A DNA stretch of 64,000 nucleotides. Origin: Agrococcus sp. SL85. GTDB lineage: Bacteria; Actinomycetota; Actinomycetes; Actinomycetales; Microbacteriaceae. Every line of letters starts with the position of its first letter. The first letter of the stretch is position 1. Below are positions 1 to 8,672 of this stretch, piece after piece. Where the stretch lies: NCBI RefSeq assembly GCF_026625845.1, contig NZ_CP113066.1, positions 2,170,001-2,234,000 on the forward strand, given 5' to 3'. Made by a program: the position numbers and the translations under genes. The notes beneath the pieces were generated by a model that saw only the letters and a program-made list of their open reading frames with translations, ran no database searches and was not told where the DNA came from.

Positions 1-783
1 CGCGCGGGCGTCACCTTCGTGCTCGACCGCGCCGGCGTCACCGGCCCCGACGGCCCCAGCCACCACGGCATGTGGGACCTCGCGCTCCTGCAGTTCGTGC
101 CCGGCATCCGGCTCGCGGCGCCGCGCGACGCGCTGCGCCTCGAGGAGGAGCTGCGCGAGGCGATCGCCGTCGACGACGCGCCCACGGTCATCCGCTACCC
201 GAAGGGCTCGGTGCCCAACCAGCTCGACGCCGTCCGTCGCACCGACGACGGCGTCGACGTGCTCGTCGAGGCCGCGCACCGCGACGTGCTCATCGTCGCC
301 ATCGGTGCCTTCGCGCACCTCGCGATGGACGTCGCGCAGCGCGTGCAGGCGCAGGGCATCGGCGTGACCGTCGTCGACCCGCGCTGGGTCGTGCCCGTGC
401 CCGAGACGGTCGTCGAGCTCGCGCGCGAGCACCGCATCGTCATCACGCTCGAGGACGGCGTGCGCGTGGGCGGCATCGGCACGCGGATCCGCCAGGACCT
501 GCGCGCCGCGGGGGTCGACACGGCCGTGGACGAGCTGGGCCTGCCGGACGCGTTCATCGACCACGCCGAGCGCGGCGAGATCCTCGAGGACGTCGGGCTC
601 TCGGCCCAGGCGATCGCGCGGGACATCGTGCAGCAGGTGCTGGGCGCGGGCAAGCTGCCGGTGGCGCGACCGCTGCCGGACGAGCTGGAGCTGCGCGTGG
701 ACGCCTCGGTCGTCGACGCGGCGGTCATCGACGCGACGACCGAGGCCGAGGAGCCCGCGGAGGGCGTGCAGCGCGACGCCTAG
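1..783 (+). CDS. dxs: 1-deoxy-D-xylulose-5-phosphate synthase, C-terminal part (5' end outside window)
   Basis: This is the last 260 or so residues of Dxs, the thiamine-diphosphate enzyme that condenses pyruvate and glyceraldehyde 3-phosphate in the first step of the MEP isoprenoid pathway (cytosolic). The frame is open from base 1 and ends at TAG 781-783. Diagnostic blocks are VTFVLDRAGVTGPDGPSHHG (end of the transketolase pyrimidine-binding domain), VIRYPKGSVP, and the transketolase C-terminal domain with VDPRWVVPVPE and ITLEDGVRVGGIG. The extra tail after about residue 225 is rich in acidic residues and alanine and poorly conserved. A full Dxs is about 630 residues, so roughly 370 are missing upstream. 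The identification is secure. Confidence 0.97.
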   Translation, partial: RAGVTFVLDRAGVTGPDGPSHHGMWDLALLQFVPGIRLAAPRDALRLEEELREAIAVDDAPTVIRYPKGSVPNQLDAVRRTDDGVDVLVEAAHRDVLIVAIGAFAHLAMDVAQRVQAQGIGVTVVDPRWVVPVPETVVELAREHRIVITLEDGVRVGGIGTRIRQDLRAAGVDTAVDELGLPDAFIDHAERGEILEDVGLSAQAIARDIVQQVLGAGKLPVARPLPDELELRVDASVVDAAVIDATTEAEEPAEGVQRDA

Positions 784-876
784 GGCCGCTCGGCCCGCCT
801 GTCTCGCAGGGTCGTTCTCCACAGCGCGCCGAGGAGTCGCCGCGAGCATGTCGCCGGATGGCGTTCCCTGCGCGGC

Positions 877-1324
877 ATGGATGACCTCTCCCGCAGCGAT
901 CTGCCCGCTCCCGACCTCCTCGCCCTCGGCGACCTCCCGCTCGCCGACGACGACGCGCTCCTGGAGCGCGCCCGCAGCCTCCTCGGCGAGGGCATCGTGC
1001 CGCGGCTCTGGCTGCTCCTGCTCGACCACGAGGGTCGGCAGCTGCCGCTCCTGCCGCAGATCGAGGGATCGCCCCGCACGCCGGACGCCGCCGCGCCCAT
1101 GACCGTGCGCACGACCCTCGGCGTCGTCGCGCAGGTCGCGGCCCAGGTGGCGGTCGTGCTCGAGCGGCCGGGGCCCGCCAGCCCGACGCCCGACGACCTC
1201 GCGTGGTGCGACGCGATCCGGCGTGGCGCGCGCGGCCTGGAGGTCGAGCCTGCGCGCCGTGCTGCTCGCGCACGGCCGCGGGGTGGATCGCCTCTGGCCC
1301 GTGCCCACGGGCGCCGCGGCCTGA
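877..1324 (+). pseudogene. Hypothetical protein, frameshifted as sequenced near 1249
   Basis: This is a small unknown protein of about 149 residues if one frameshift is repaired. The first part starts at ATG 877 (MDDLSRSDLPAP) and contains GIVPRLWLLLLDHEGRQLP and TLGVVAQVAAQVAVVLERPG. It loses sense after GARGLEVE. The frame reached by restoring two bases at GAGCCT (1246-1251) reads LRAVLLAHGRGVDRLWPVP and stops at TGA 1322-1324. The restored codons would be GAG-CGC-CTG. I recognise no domain. Upstream is dxs on the same strand, and downstream is nnrD after a 30-base gap. That the gene is real rests on the coding bias on both sides of the break, and I assign no function. Confidence 0.55.
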
Positions 1325-1342
1325 GCGCACGGGAGGCGCGGG

Positions 1343-1348
1343 TATCGT
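1343..1348 (+). promoter_or_regulatory. -10 element TATCGT for a leaderless nnrD transcript
   Basis: TATCGT ends 6 nt before ATG 1355, so transcription would start at or next to the start codon. There is no Shine-Dalgarno sequence in the gap. The same arrangement recurs at many starts in this window. Confidence 0.5.
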
Positions 1349-1354
1349 CGCCGC

Positions 1355-2159
1355 ATGAGCTGGCTGCGCGCGCCCGGACCGGAGGACGACAAGCGGACCA
1401 TGGGCGTGCTCGGCGTCGTCACGGGCTCCGAGCGCTACCCGGGCGCAGCGGTGCTGGGGGTCGAGGCGGCCTGGCGCACCGGCGTCGGCACGGTGCGACT
1501 GCACGCCCCGCGGCGCGTGCAGGACCTCGTGCTCGCGCGCAGGCCCGAGACCGTGTGCGTCGACCTCGACGAGGCGCCCGCCGAGGTCGACGCGTGGCTC
1601 GTGGGCTCCGGGCAGGATGCCAGGGAGCGCTCGCCGCGGCTCCGCGCGCTGCTGGCCGAGGCGCTCGGCTCCTCGGCGCCCGCAGTCGTCGACGCGGGCG
1701 CCCTCGACCTCGTGCGCCCGCGCGGCGCCGCCACCGTGCTGACGCCGCACGCCGCGGAGGCTCGCTCGCATGCTCCGCGAGCTCGGCCGCGACGCGGACG
1801 CGCGGTCCGTGCGCGCGGACCCTGCAGCCTCCGCCGCGCACGTCGCCGAGGCGCTCGGCGCCGTCGTGCTGCTGAAGGGCGCGACGACGCTGGTCGTGGC
1901 GCCGGGCGCCCAGGCGCTCGAGGTCGTCGCACCGACGCACCGGCTCGCGGTCGCCGGATCCGGCGACGTGCTCGCGGGCCTGCTGGGCGCCGCGCTCGCG
2001 GCGACGCGCCTGGCGCCGGGCGGCCACGACGCCCTCGCGGCCCTCGCGGTGGAGGGGGCGCGGCTCCACGGCCGCGCCGCGGCGCTCGCCGCCGAGGGCG
2101 ATGTGCCGATCGTCGCGCTCGACGTCGCGGCGCGGCTCGCCGACGCGCAGCGCGCCTGA
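1355..2159 (+). pseudogene. nnrD: ADP-dependent (S)-NAD(P)H-hydrate dehydratase, frameshifted as sequenced near 1760
   Basis: NnrD repairs hydrated NAD(P)H in the cytosol and belongs to the ribokinase-like YjeF C-terminal/CARKD family. The N-terminal half reads GSERYPGAAVLGVEAA, VWLVGSGQDA-like and VVDAGALDLV, as in the family. The C-terminal half holds ALGAVVLLKGATTLV and the phosphate-binding AVAGSGDVLAGLLGA, with the catalytic Asp in GSGD. The two halves lie in different frames joined at AGGCT 1758-1762. Restoring AGGCGCT gives a continuous protein of about 268 residues, which is normal for a stand-alone NnrD without the epimerase domain. The start at ATG 1355 is supported by a -10 hexamer 6 nt upstream. 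Whether the gene is truly dead or only mis-sequenced cannot be told from the sequence. Confidence 0.8.
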
Positions 2160-2208
2160 GCGCGGACTCGCGTTCCGCCTCCTCGGCATGTCGGTGAGGG
2201 ATGCTCCG

Positions 2209-2214
2209 TAGGAT
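2209..2214 (+). promoter_or_regulatory. -10 element TAGGAT for a leaderless LuxR-type regulator transcript
   Basis: TAGGAT ends 7 nt before ATG 2222. This favours ATG 2222 over the in-frame upstream ATG at 2201, which lies before the hexamer. Confidence 0.5.
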
Positions 2215-2221
2215 CCGGAGC

Positions 2222-3644
2222 ATGGACGTCGACCGCAGCATGGATCGCGTGCGCGAGCTGCTGCACTCGGGCGACGAGATCGGCGCGCGGGCGCTGCTGC
2301 GGGAGGCGCGCGCGCAGGCGCGCGACGACGGCGAGCGGCTCTTCGTCGACGTGCACGCGGTGTCGTTCCGCCTCGCGACCGAGGAGCCCGCCCCCTCGGC
2401 GACGAGGACCGACGCGGCGTGGCGCGCGCTCGAAGGAGGCGCGGGCGGGGTGCTCGATCCGCTCGTGCGGAGGCGGCTCGCGCTCGAGCTGCGGATCACC
2501 GACGCCGTGCGGGCGGGCGACGACGCCGACCTCGACGACGCCGTGCGCGAGTCGCTGCGCCTCCTCCCGCTGCTGCCCTCGTCGCTGCCGACCGCGGCCC
2601 GGGCTGCGAACAACCGGCTCTCGGCGCGGATCGACCGGCTCGAGGCGCTGGGCCTCGGCCCCGGCGAGCCCGGGCACGTCGACGCGCTGCTCGCGATCGG
2701 CGAGGCGCGCTCGCTGGCCGACCAGCTCGGGCGCCGCGGCACGATCGACCGCCGCTCGATCGACGTGGCGATCACGATCGGCGACTGGAACCGCGCCTGG
2801 GAGTGGACCCACCACGCCCTCGAGACGCGCCGGCTGCTGCACTCGGAGCGCGTGGGCATCTCGCTCGACGCGGCGCAGCTCGCGCTCGAGCGCGGGATGC
2901 TGCGCGAGGCGCGCGAGGCTCGGCGCGGCGGCGCAGGCGCTCGCGGTCGGGCGCAGCGAGCTCGCCACGCGGCGCTGGGGCGCGATGGGCGGCGTCGTCG
3001 CGGCCGCCGCGGGCGCAGGATCGCTCGAGGCCGCGCTGCGCGGTCTCGCGCGGGCGGTCCCGACGGGCCGTACCGTGCCGCGGCTCATGCGGGCGGGCCT
3101 CCTGGCGCTCGAGGCGGGCATGCCGCTCGCCGAGGTCCACGCCGCCCTCGCGCGCGTCTTCGGCGCCGACCGCTCGGCGTGGCCGCAGCCCTGGGCGGCG
3201 CTGCTGGAGGCGACCGCCGCGCCGAGCCCCTGGTCGCGGGTCGCGGCGCTCGACGCGTGGTGCGACGGCCCCGCGCCCGCGCACCTCCGCGGCGCGGCGC
3301 TCCGGCTGCGCGCGATCGCGAGGATCCGCGAGGGAGCCCCGGCCGCCGCCGCGGCCGACCTCGCGCGGGGCCTGCGCGTGCTGCAGATGTGGGAGGGGCC
3401 AAGGCGCGACGCGCTGGTGCGGCTGCGCGAGGAGCTGCTGCCGCGCCGACCCGTGACGCCCGCGCAGTCGGCGGTGCTCGAGCTGGTCGTCGAGGGGCGC
3501 ACCGACCGCGAGATCGCCGCGGCGCTCGGCCGCTCGGCCCGCACCGTCGAGAGCCACGTGCGCGCGCTGCTGCGCGTCTACCAGGCGCCCAACCGCGTGG
3601 GCCTCGCGGTCGCGGCGGCGCGCGAGCCCTATCTCGACCGCTGA
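2222..3644 (+). pseudogene. LuxR-family transcriptional regulator, frameshifted as sequenced near 2918
   Basis: The C-terminus is a clear LuxR/GerE helix-turn-helix: TPAQSAVLELVVEGRTDREI, then AAALGRSARTVESHVRALLR, where the SHV recognition helix sits. The rest (about 400 residues) is a leucine- and alanine-rich helical region like the TPR-type middle of large LuxR regulators. I see no Walker A motif, so it is not a typical LAL ATPase. The first part runs from MDVDRSMDRVRELL and breaks at AGGCT 2916-2920. Restoring AGGCGCT joins it to the frame reading AMGGVVAAAAGAG onward, for about 474 residues in all. Its targets are unknown, and the convergent neighbour is a methyltransferase. Confidence 0.7.
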
Positions 3645-3645
3645 G

Positions 3646-3689
3646 CCTCGACCGCTGCGCGCTGGGGCCTCGACCGCTGCGCGCTGGGG
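3646..3689. repeat. 22-bp tandem duplication between convergent genes
   Basis: Two exact adjacent copies of a 22-bp unit beginning CCTCGACCGC lie at 3646-3667 and 3668-3689. The last codons of the upstream gene (TCTCGACCGCTGAG) look like a third partial copy. The repeat fills almost the whole 46-bp gap between the two convergent stop codons. Confidence 0.85.
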
Positions 3690-3690
3690 C

Positions 3691-5207
3691 TCAGCTCGCT
3701 GCGGGCTGCGCGTCGGGCGCGAGCATCCCGATCCGCACGAGCTCGCGCACGCGCGGCAGCAGGTCGGCGGCCAGCACGGCCTCGTCGACCTCCAGCAGCC
3801 CCGCGATCGCGCCCACGAGCACGCCGACGGGCAGGCTCGCCGTCGCACGCGCCGACGAGCGCGGCGAGGGCCGTGTCGACCGACAGCGTCCGAGCGAGGC
3901 CGCCGCCCTGGCGCAGCTCGATGACGTTCGGCCCGGCGGCGCCGGGCAGCTGGTGCCGTGCCTCCGTGACGTCGGGCGCGACGACGAGCGTCGCCGCGGC
4001 GAGCGCGTCGTCGTCCTGCTCCGCCGCCCAGCCGGCCGCGTCGACCGATGCCGCCAGGTGCGAGCCCGCCTGCTCGAGGGCGACGGGCTGCGCGATGCGC
4101 TCGGCGCGACGCAGCGCCGAGTCCTGCTGCAGCACCACCCAGCCCATGCCCACCTCGTCGACGCCGCGCGCCTCGAGGTCGTCGAGCCAGGCGCCCAGCA
4201 GCGCGTCGTGCTCGTCGTCGCCGGGCCGGGTGCCGCCGTCGCGCAGCCACAGCTCGGCGTAGGCGACGGGGGAGAGCGCCTCGCGCTCGAGCACCCAGGC
4301 GCCGGTGTCGTCGCCCGCCCACGACAGCGCGCGCTCGCGCCCGGCCGATCCGTCCCGGGACTCCCAGTTGCCGAGCATGCGCGCGGCGCCGCCGGGCGCC
4401 AGGTGCGCGGCCGCCCCGGCGACGGCCGCCTGCATGAGGCGGTCGCCCTCGAGGCCGCCATCGCGGTACTCGTAGGCGGGCATGCCCTCGGCGCGCGGCG
4501 TGATGACGAACGGCGGGTTCGAGGCGATGAGGTCGAAGCGCTCGTCGGCGACCGGCTCGTAGAGGCTGCCGAGGCGCAGCTCGATGCCGTCGACGCCGTT
4601 GAGGGCGGCGTTGAGCGCGGCGAGCTCGAGCGCGCGCCGCGAGACGTCGGTCGCGACGACCCGCTCGGCGAAGCGCCGCAGGTGGAGCGCCACGATCCCG
4701 CAGCCCGTGCCGAGGTCGAGCGCGGTGCCCGCCGCCACGGGCGGCAGCAGCCTGCACGAGCGTGCGTGCCGCGCCGCCGACGCCGAGCACGTGGTCGGGG
4801 CGGAGCGGCCGCTGGCCCGAGAGCTCGTCGAGGTCGCTCGCGATCCACCACTCGACCTCGCCGAGCGCGTCGCGCATCGCGACCGGCCGCACCGCGAGCA
4901 GCGGCACGGCCTCGTCGTCGTCGAGCACGACGAGCCCCAGCGCCGCGGCGCCCGCGAGGCCCGCCTCCGGCAGGGCCGCGGCGAGCGCCGCCGCGGGCAC
5001 GCGGTCGCCCAGCACGAGCGAGCGCAGGAGCGTCGCCAGCGGCCCGGGCGAGCGCAGCGCCGCGCGGCGGGCGGGCGCCGCGGACATCCGGGCGAGGGCG
5101 TCGGCCGCGTCGTCGCCGACGAGCGCGCGGACGCCCCCGCCCGTGAGCCCCGCGGAGGCGAGGTCACGGGCGAGGGCGTCGGCGTGCTGGAGCGCTGCGG
5201 AGATCAC
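3691..5207 (-). pseudogene. Class I SAM-dependent methyltransferase, two frameshifts as sequenced
   Basis: This is a large actinobacterial methyltransferase of about 506 residues when repaired. An N-terminal domain precedes a Rossmann methyltransferase core with motif I LDLGTGCGIVALHL and the motif IV NPPF tetrad in FDLIASNPPFVITP, which is typical of N-methyltransferases acting on planar amides or bases (HemK/RsmC-like). A C-terminal domain containing VGMGWVVLQQDS follows. The start GTG at 5207 has a -10 hexamer 6 nt upstream. The frame breaks at AGCCT 4749-4753 and AGGCT 3833-3837 (plus-strand reading). Restoring one GC dinucleotide at each site joins all three segments and ends at the TGA codon at 3691-3693. 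The true substrate is unknown. Confidence 0.75.
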
Positions 5208-5213
5208 CCAGCG

Positions 5214-5219
5214 AGGCTA
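5214..5219 (-). promoter_or_regulatory. -10 element TAGCCT (minus strand) for the methyltransferase gene
   Basis: On the minus strand TAGCCT ends 6 nt before GTG 5207, a leaderless layout. No Shine-Dalgarno sequence is present. Confidence 0.45.
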
Positions 5220-5226
5220 CCGAGGG

Positions 5227-7398
5227 CTACGCGGCCCCGGCGACCGATGCGCCCTCGCGGGCGGCGGGCCCCGCGATGCGCGGCTCGTGGAAGGTGCCGC
5301 CGAACGCGCGCTCCGAGGCGCCCGACCGGTCGAGGTACGGCGTGATGCCGCCCATCTGGAACGGCCAGCCCGCGCCGAGGATCATGCACAGGTCGATGTC
5401 CTCAGGGCCTGCGACCACCTGGTCGTCGAGCATGCGGCGGATCTCGTCGGCCAGGCCGTCCTCGATCCGCACGCGCAGCTCCTCGGCCGTGAGCGGCACC
5501 GCGTCGGCGGGCGTGTGCTTCGCGACGATCTTCCGGGCGCGCTTGTCGATGCCCTTCGGGTTGCCCTTGCCGTCCTTCTCGAGCAGCACGCCCTCGGCGG
5601 CCAGCTCGTGCAGCGCGGGCGACTCGAAGAAGCGCTCGGGGAAGGCGCCGTGGTGCGTGTCGAGCACGTGGGCGCCGACCTTGAGGCCCACGAGGTCGAG
5701 CAGCACGAAGGGGTCCATCGGGAAGCCGAAGGGGCGCTGGGCCTCGACGACGGTCTCGAAGGGCGTGCCCTGCTCCACGGCGTGCATCGCCTCGCCGAGC
5801 AGCTTCGCGAGGATGCGGTTCACGACGAAGCCGGGCGTGTCGCGCGTGATGACGGCGTTCTTCCTGAGGTCCTTCGCGACGCGCATCGCGGTGGCGAGCG
5901 TCGCGTCGTCGGTCGAGGGCGTCCGCACGACCTCGATGAGCGGCATGACCGCGACCGGGTTGAAGAAGTGGAAGCCGACGAGCCGCTCGGGGTGCGCGAG
6001 GGTCGCGCCGATCTGCTCGACCGAGAGGCTCGAGGTGTTCGTCGCGATCACCGCGGTCTCGGAGAGGTGCGGCTCGACCTCGGCGAAGACCTGCTGCTTC
6101 ACCGAGAGCTCCTCGAACACCGCCTCGATGACCCAGTCGCAGTCGGCGAAGTCGGCCTTGTCGACCGTGCCGGCGATGAGGGCCGAGAGGCGCTTCGCCG
6201 TGTCGTCGTCCACGCGCCCCTTGGCCCGCAGCGCCTCGATCTCGCCGCGGATGCCCGCGACGGCCTGGTCGACGCGCGCCTGGTCGAGGTCGGTGATCAC
6301 GACGGGCACCTGCAGGCGGCGCAGGAACAGCAGCGCGAACTGGCTCGCCATGAGGCCGGCGCCGATGATGCCGACCTTCGAGACGGGCTTCGCGAGCTTC
6401 GGGTCCGGGGCGCCCGCGGGCTTCTTCGCGCGCTTCTGCACGAGGTTGAAGGCGTAGATCGAGGCCTGGAACTGGTCGCCGACGATGAGCTCGGCGAGCG
6501 CGGCGTCCTCGGCCGCGAAGCCCGCGGCGCGGTCGTCCTTGCGGGCGAGCTCGAGCACCTCGAGGGCGCGGTAGGGCGCCTGGGGCACCTCGCCGAGCTT
6601 CGAGCGCAGCATGTCGCGCGCGACCTTGATCGCGATCGGCCACTTGACGGTGCGCTCGAGGGTGCCGGGCGTGTTCGGGCGCTCCACCTTCCTGCCGCCG
6701 AGGACGGCGTCGGCCCACGCGAGCGACGACTCGAGGAAGGTCGCCGGGCCGAACATCGCGTCGGCGATGCCGAGCTCGAGCGCCTCCGCGGGCTTCAGCA
6801 CGCGGTTCTGCTTGAGCGGGTTCTCGATGACGACCTTGAGCGCGCGCTCGATGCCGATGAGGTTCGGCAGGATCGTGGCGCCGCCCCAACCGGGCACGAG
6901 GCCCAGGAACGTCTCGGGCAGCGCGACCGCGGGGGCGGCCGAGCTGATGGTGCGGTAGTCGGCGTTCAGGCCGATCTCGAGGCCGCCGCCGAGCGCGAGT
7001 CCGTTGATGAACACGAAGGTCGGCACGCCGGCCTCGTGCAGCAGCCCGAGCACCCGGTGGCCGAGCCTCGGCAGCTCGGCCGCGGTCTCGAGGTCGGGGA
7101 TCGCGGAGACGTTCGAGAGGTCGGCGCCCGCGGCCAGGAAGTAGGGCTTGCCCGTGACCGCGATCGCCGCGATCTCGCCGCGCGCCCCGCGGGCGCGCTG
7201 CTCGAGGAGCACGTCGCCGAGCCCGAAGAGCGTCTGCGGGCCGAGCGTCGACGGGCGCGTGTGGTCGCGCCCGTTGTCGAGCGTGACGAGGGCGAGCGTG
7301 CGGCCAGAGGGCAGCGCGACGTCGCGCACGTAGGAGTGCGTGACGACCTCGTCGAACTCGGCGGCGGCCAGGCGGGGGAACTCGTCGCGGATCGCCAT
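5227..7398 (-). CDS. fadJ: Trifunctional-type enoyl-CoA hydratase / 3-hydroxyacyl-CoA dehydrogenase
   Basis: This is the alpha subunit of the fatty-acid beta-oxidation complex (cytosolic). It hydrates enoyl-CoA and oxidises the 3-hydroxyacyl-CoA with NAD. It is 723 residues, the usual size for FadB/FadJ. The crotonase domain covers about 1-200, with the oxyanion block AAGADLSNV near 90 and GGGLEIGLNADYRT near 140, and PETFLGLVPGWGG near 161-173 carries the catalytic Glu. The NAD-binding fold begins near 341 (KVGIIGAGLMASQ). It continues through ATNTSSLSVEQIG and VGFHFFNPV to a C-terminal domain with DTPGFVVNRIL. The start ATG shares one base with the TGA of the thiolase gene upstream (TGATG), so the two are translationally coupled. 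Confidence 0.95.
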   Translation of the reverse strand: MAIRDEFPRLAAAEFDEVVTHSYVRDVALPSGRTLALVTLDNGRDHTRPSTLGPQTLFGLGDVLLEQRARGARGEIAAIAVTGKPYFLAAGADLSNVSAIPDLETAAELPRLGHRVLGLLHEAGVPTFVFINGLALGGGLEIGLNADYRTISSAAPAVALPETFLGLVPGWGGATILPNLIGIERALKVVIENPLKQNRVLKPAEALELGIADAMFGPATFLESSLAWADAVLGGRKVERPNTPGTLERTVKWPIAIKVARDMLRSKLGEVPQAPYRALEVLELARKDDRAAGFAAEDAALAELIVGDQFQASIYAFNLVQKRAKKPAGAPDPKLAKPVSKVGIIGAGLMASQFALLFLRRLQVPVVITDLDQARVDQAVAGIRGEIEALRAKGRVDDDTAKRLSALIAGTVDKADFADCDWVIEAVFEELSVKQQVFAEVEPHLSETAVIATNTSSLSVEQIGATLAHPERLVGFHFFNPVAVMPLIEVVRTPSTDDATLATAMRVAKDLRKNAVITRDTPGFVVNRILAKLLGEAMHAVEQGTPFETVVEAQRPFGFPMDPFVLLDLVGLKVGAHVLDTHHGAFPERFFESPALHELAAEGVLLEKDGKGNPKGIDKRARKIVAKHTPADAVPLTAEELRVRIEDGLADEIRRMLDDQVVAGPEDIDLCMILGAGWPFQMGGITPYLDRSGASERAFGGTFHEPRIAGPAAREGASVAGAA

Positions 7399-8600
7399 CA
7401 CTTCCTCTTCCCGTAGTGCTTGTGGTGGGGGTTCTCCCAGATGACCGAGCCGCCCTGGCCGAGGCCGACGCACATGGCGGTCAGGCCGTAGCGGACCTCC
7501 GGGTGCTGCTCGAACTGGCGCGCGAGCTGCAGCATGAGGCGCACGCCCGAGGAGGCGAGCGGGTGGCCGATCGCGATCGCGCCGCCCCACGGGTTCACGC
7601 GCGCGTCGTCGTCGGCGATGCCGAAGTGGTCGGTGAACGAGAGCACCTGGACGGCGAAGGCCTCGTTGAGCTCGAACAGGCCGATGTCGTCGATCGAGAG
7701 GCCCGCCTTCGCGAGCGCCTTCTCGGTCGAGGGCACCGGGCCGATGCCCATGATGTCGGGCTCGACGCCCGCGAAGCCGAACGAGACGAGGCGCATCTTG
7801 GGCGCGAGGCCCAGCTCCTTCGCCGCGCGGCCCGAGGCCATGATCGACATCGTCGCGCCGTCGTTGAGGCCCGAGGCGTTGCCCGCCGTCACGCGGCCGT
7901 GCTCGCGGAACGGCGTCTTGAGGGTCGCGAGGCCCTCCATCGTCGTCTCGGGTCGCGGCGCCTCGTCGGCGGTCGCGAGGCCCCAGCCGGACGTCGACTG
8001 CGTCGCGACGGGGACGAGGTCGGGCTGGATGTGCCCGGCGGCGAGCGCGGCGGCGTACTTCTCCTGGCTGCGCATCGCGAAGCGGTCGGCCCGCTCCTTC
8101 GTGAGCTCGGGGAAGCGGTCGTGGATGCGCTCGGCGGTCTTGCCCATGTTGAGCGCGTCCATCGAGACCAGCTTCTCGGCCACGAAGCGAGGGTTGGGGT
8201 CGGCATCGAGGCCCATGGGGTGGCGCCCCATGTGCTCGACGCCGCCGGCGATGGCGACGTCGTAGCCGCCGAGCGCGATGCCGCCCGCGACCGCGGTGAC
8301 GGCCGTCATGGCGCCCGCGCACATGCGGTCGATCGCGTAGCCGGGCACCTGCACGGGCAGGCCCGCGAGCATGCCCACGGTGCGGCCGAGCGTGAGCCCC
8401 TGGTCGCCGGTCTGGGTCGTGGCGGCGATCGCCACCTCGTCGATGCGGTCGAGGGGGAGCGAGGGGTTGCGCTCCAGCAGGCCCGTGAGCGCCTTGACCG
8501 CGAGGTCATCGGCTCTCGTGCCCCAGTACATCCCCTTCTCGCCCGCACGCCCGAAGGGGGTGCGGACGCCGTCCACGAACACGACGTCGTCGTCAGCCAC
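7398..8600 (-). CDS. fadA: Acetyl-CoA C-acyltransferase (3-ketoacyl-CoA thiolase)
   Basis: This thiolase performs the last, thiolytic step of beta-oxidation and is the partner of the fadJ-like gene directly downstream. It is about 400 residues with all thiolase landmarks: nucleophilic Cys in DRMCAGAM (near residue 94), ELNEAFAVQ, the His of GGAIAIGHPLASSGVR, and the second catalytic Cys in MCVGLGQGG. I chose GTG 8600 (MADDDVVFVDG) because AGGAGG sits 4 nt upstream. A longer in-frame start at 8627 lies upstream of that site. The pair forms an operon typical of actinobacteria, adjacent to the RNase D and DUF3000 genes. Confidence 0.94.
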   Translation of the reverse strand: MADDDVVFVDGVRTPFGRAGEKGMYWGTRADDLAVKALTGLLERNPSLPLDRIDEVAIAATTQTGDQGLTLGRTVGMLAGLPVQVPGYAIDRMCAGAMTAVTAVAGGIALGGYDVAIAGGVEHMGRHPMGLDADPNPRFVAEKLVSMDALNMGKTAERIHDRFPELTKERADRFAMRSQEKYAAALAAGHIQPDLVPVATQSTSGWGLATADEAPRPETTMEGLATLKTPFREHGRVTAGNASGLNDGATMSIMASGRAAKELGLAPKMRLVSFGFAGVEPDIMGIGPVPSTEKALAKAGLSIDDIGLFELNEAFAVQVLSFTDHFGIADDDARVNPWGGAIAIGHPLASSGVRLMLQLARQFEQHPEVRYGLTAMCVGLGQGGSVIWENPHHKHYGKRK

Positions 8601-8672
8601 GGTGCCTCCTGATGGTGATTGCGCCACCAGCGTAGGCGCGCGGCCTGGGGGCCCCGAGCCGGGTGTGGCTTC

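Noticed and set aside
2772..8322. Other long overlapping frames (several of 400-1,000 codons) on both strands
   Set aside because: They are explained by third-position GC bias opposite or beside real genes. Their sequences are repetitive Arg/Ala/Pro/Gly and carry no motif.
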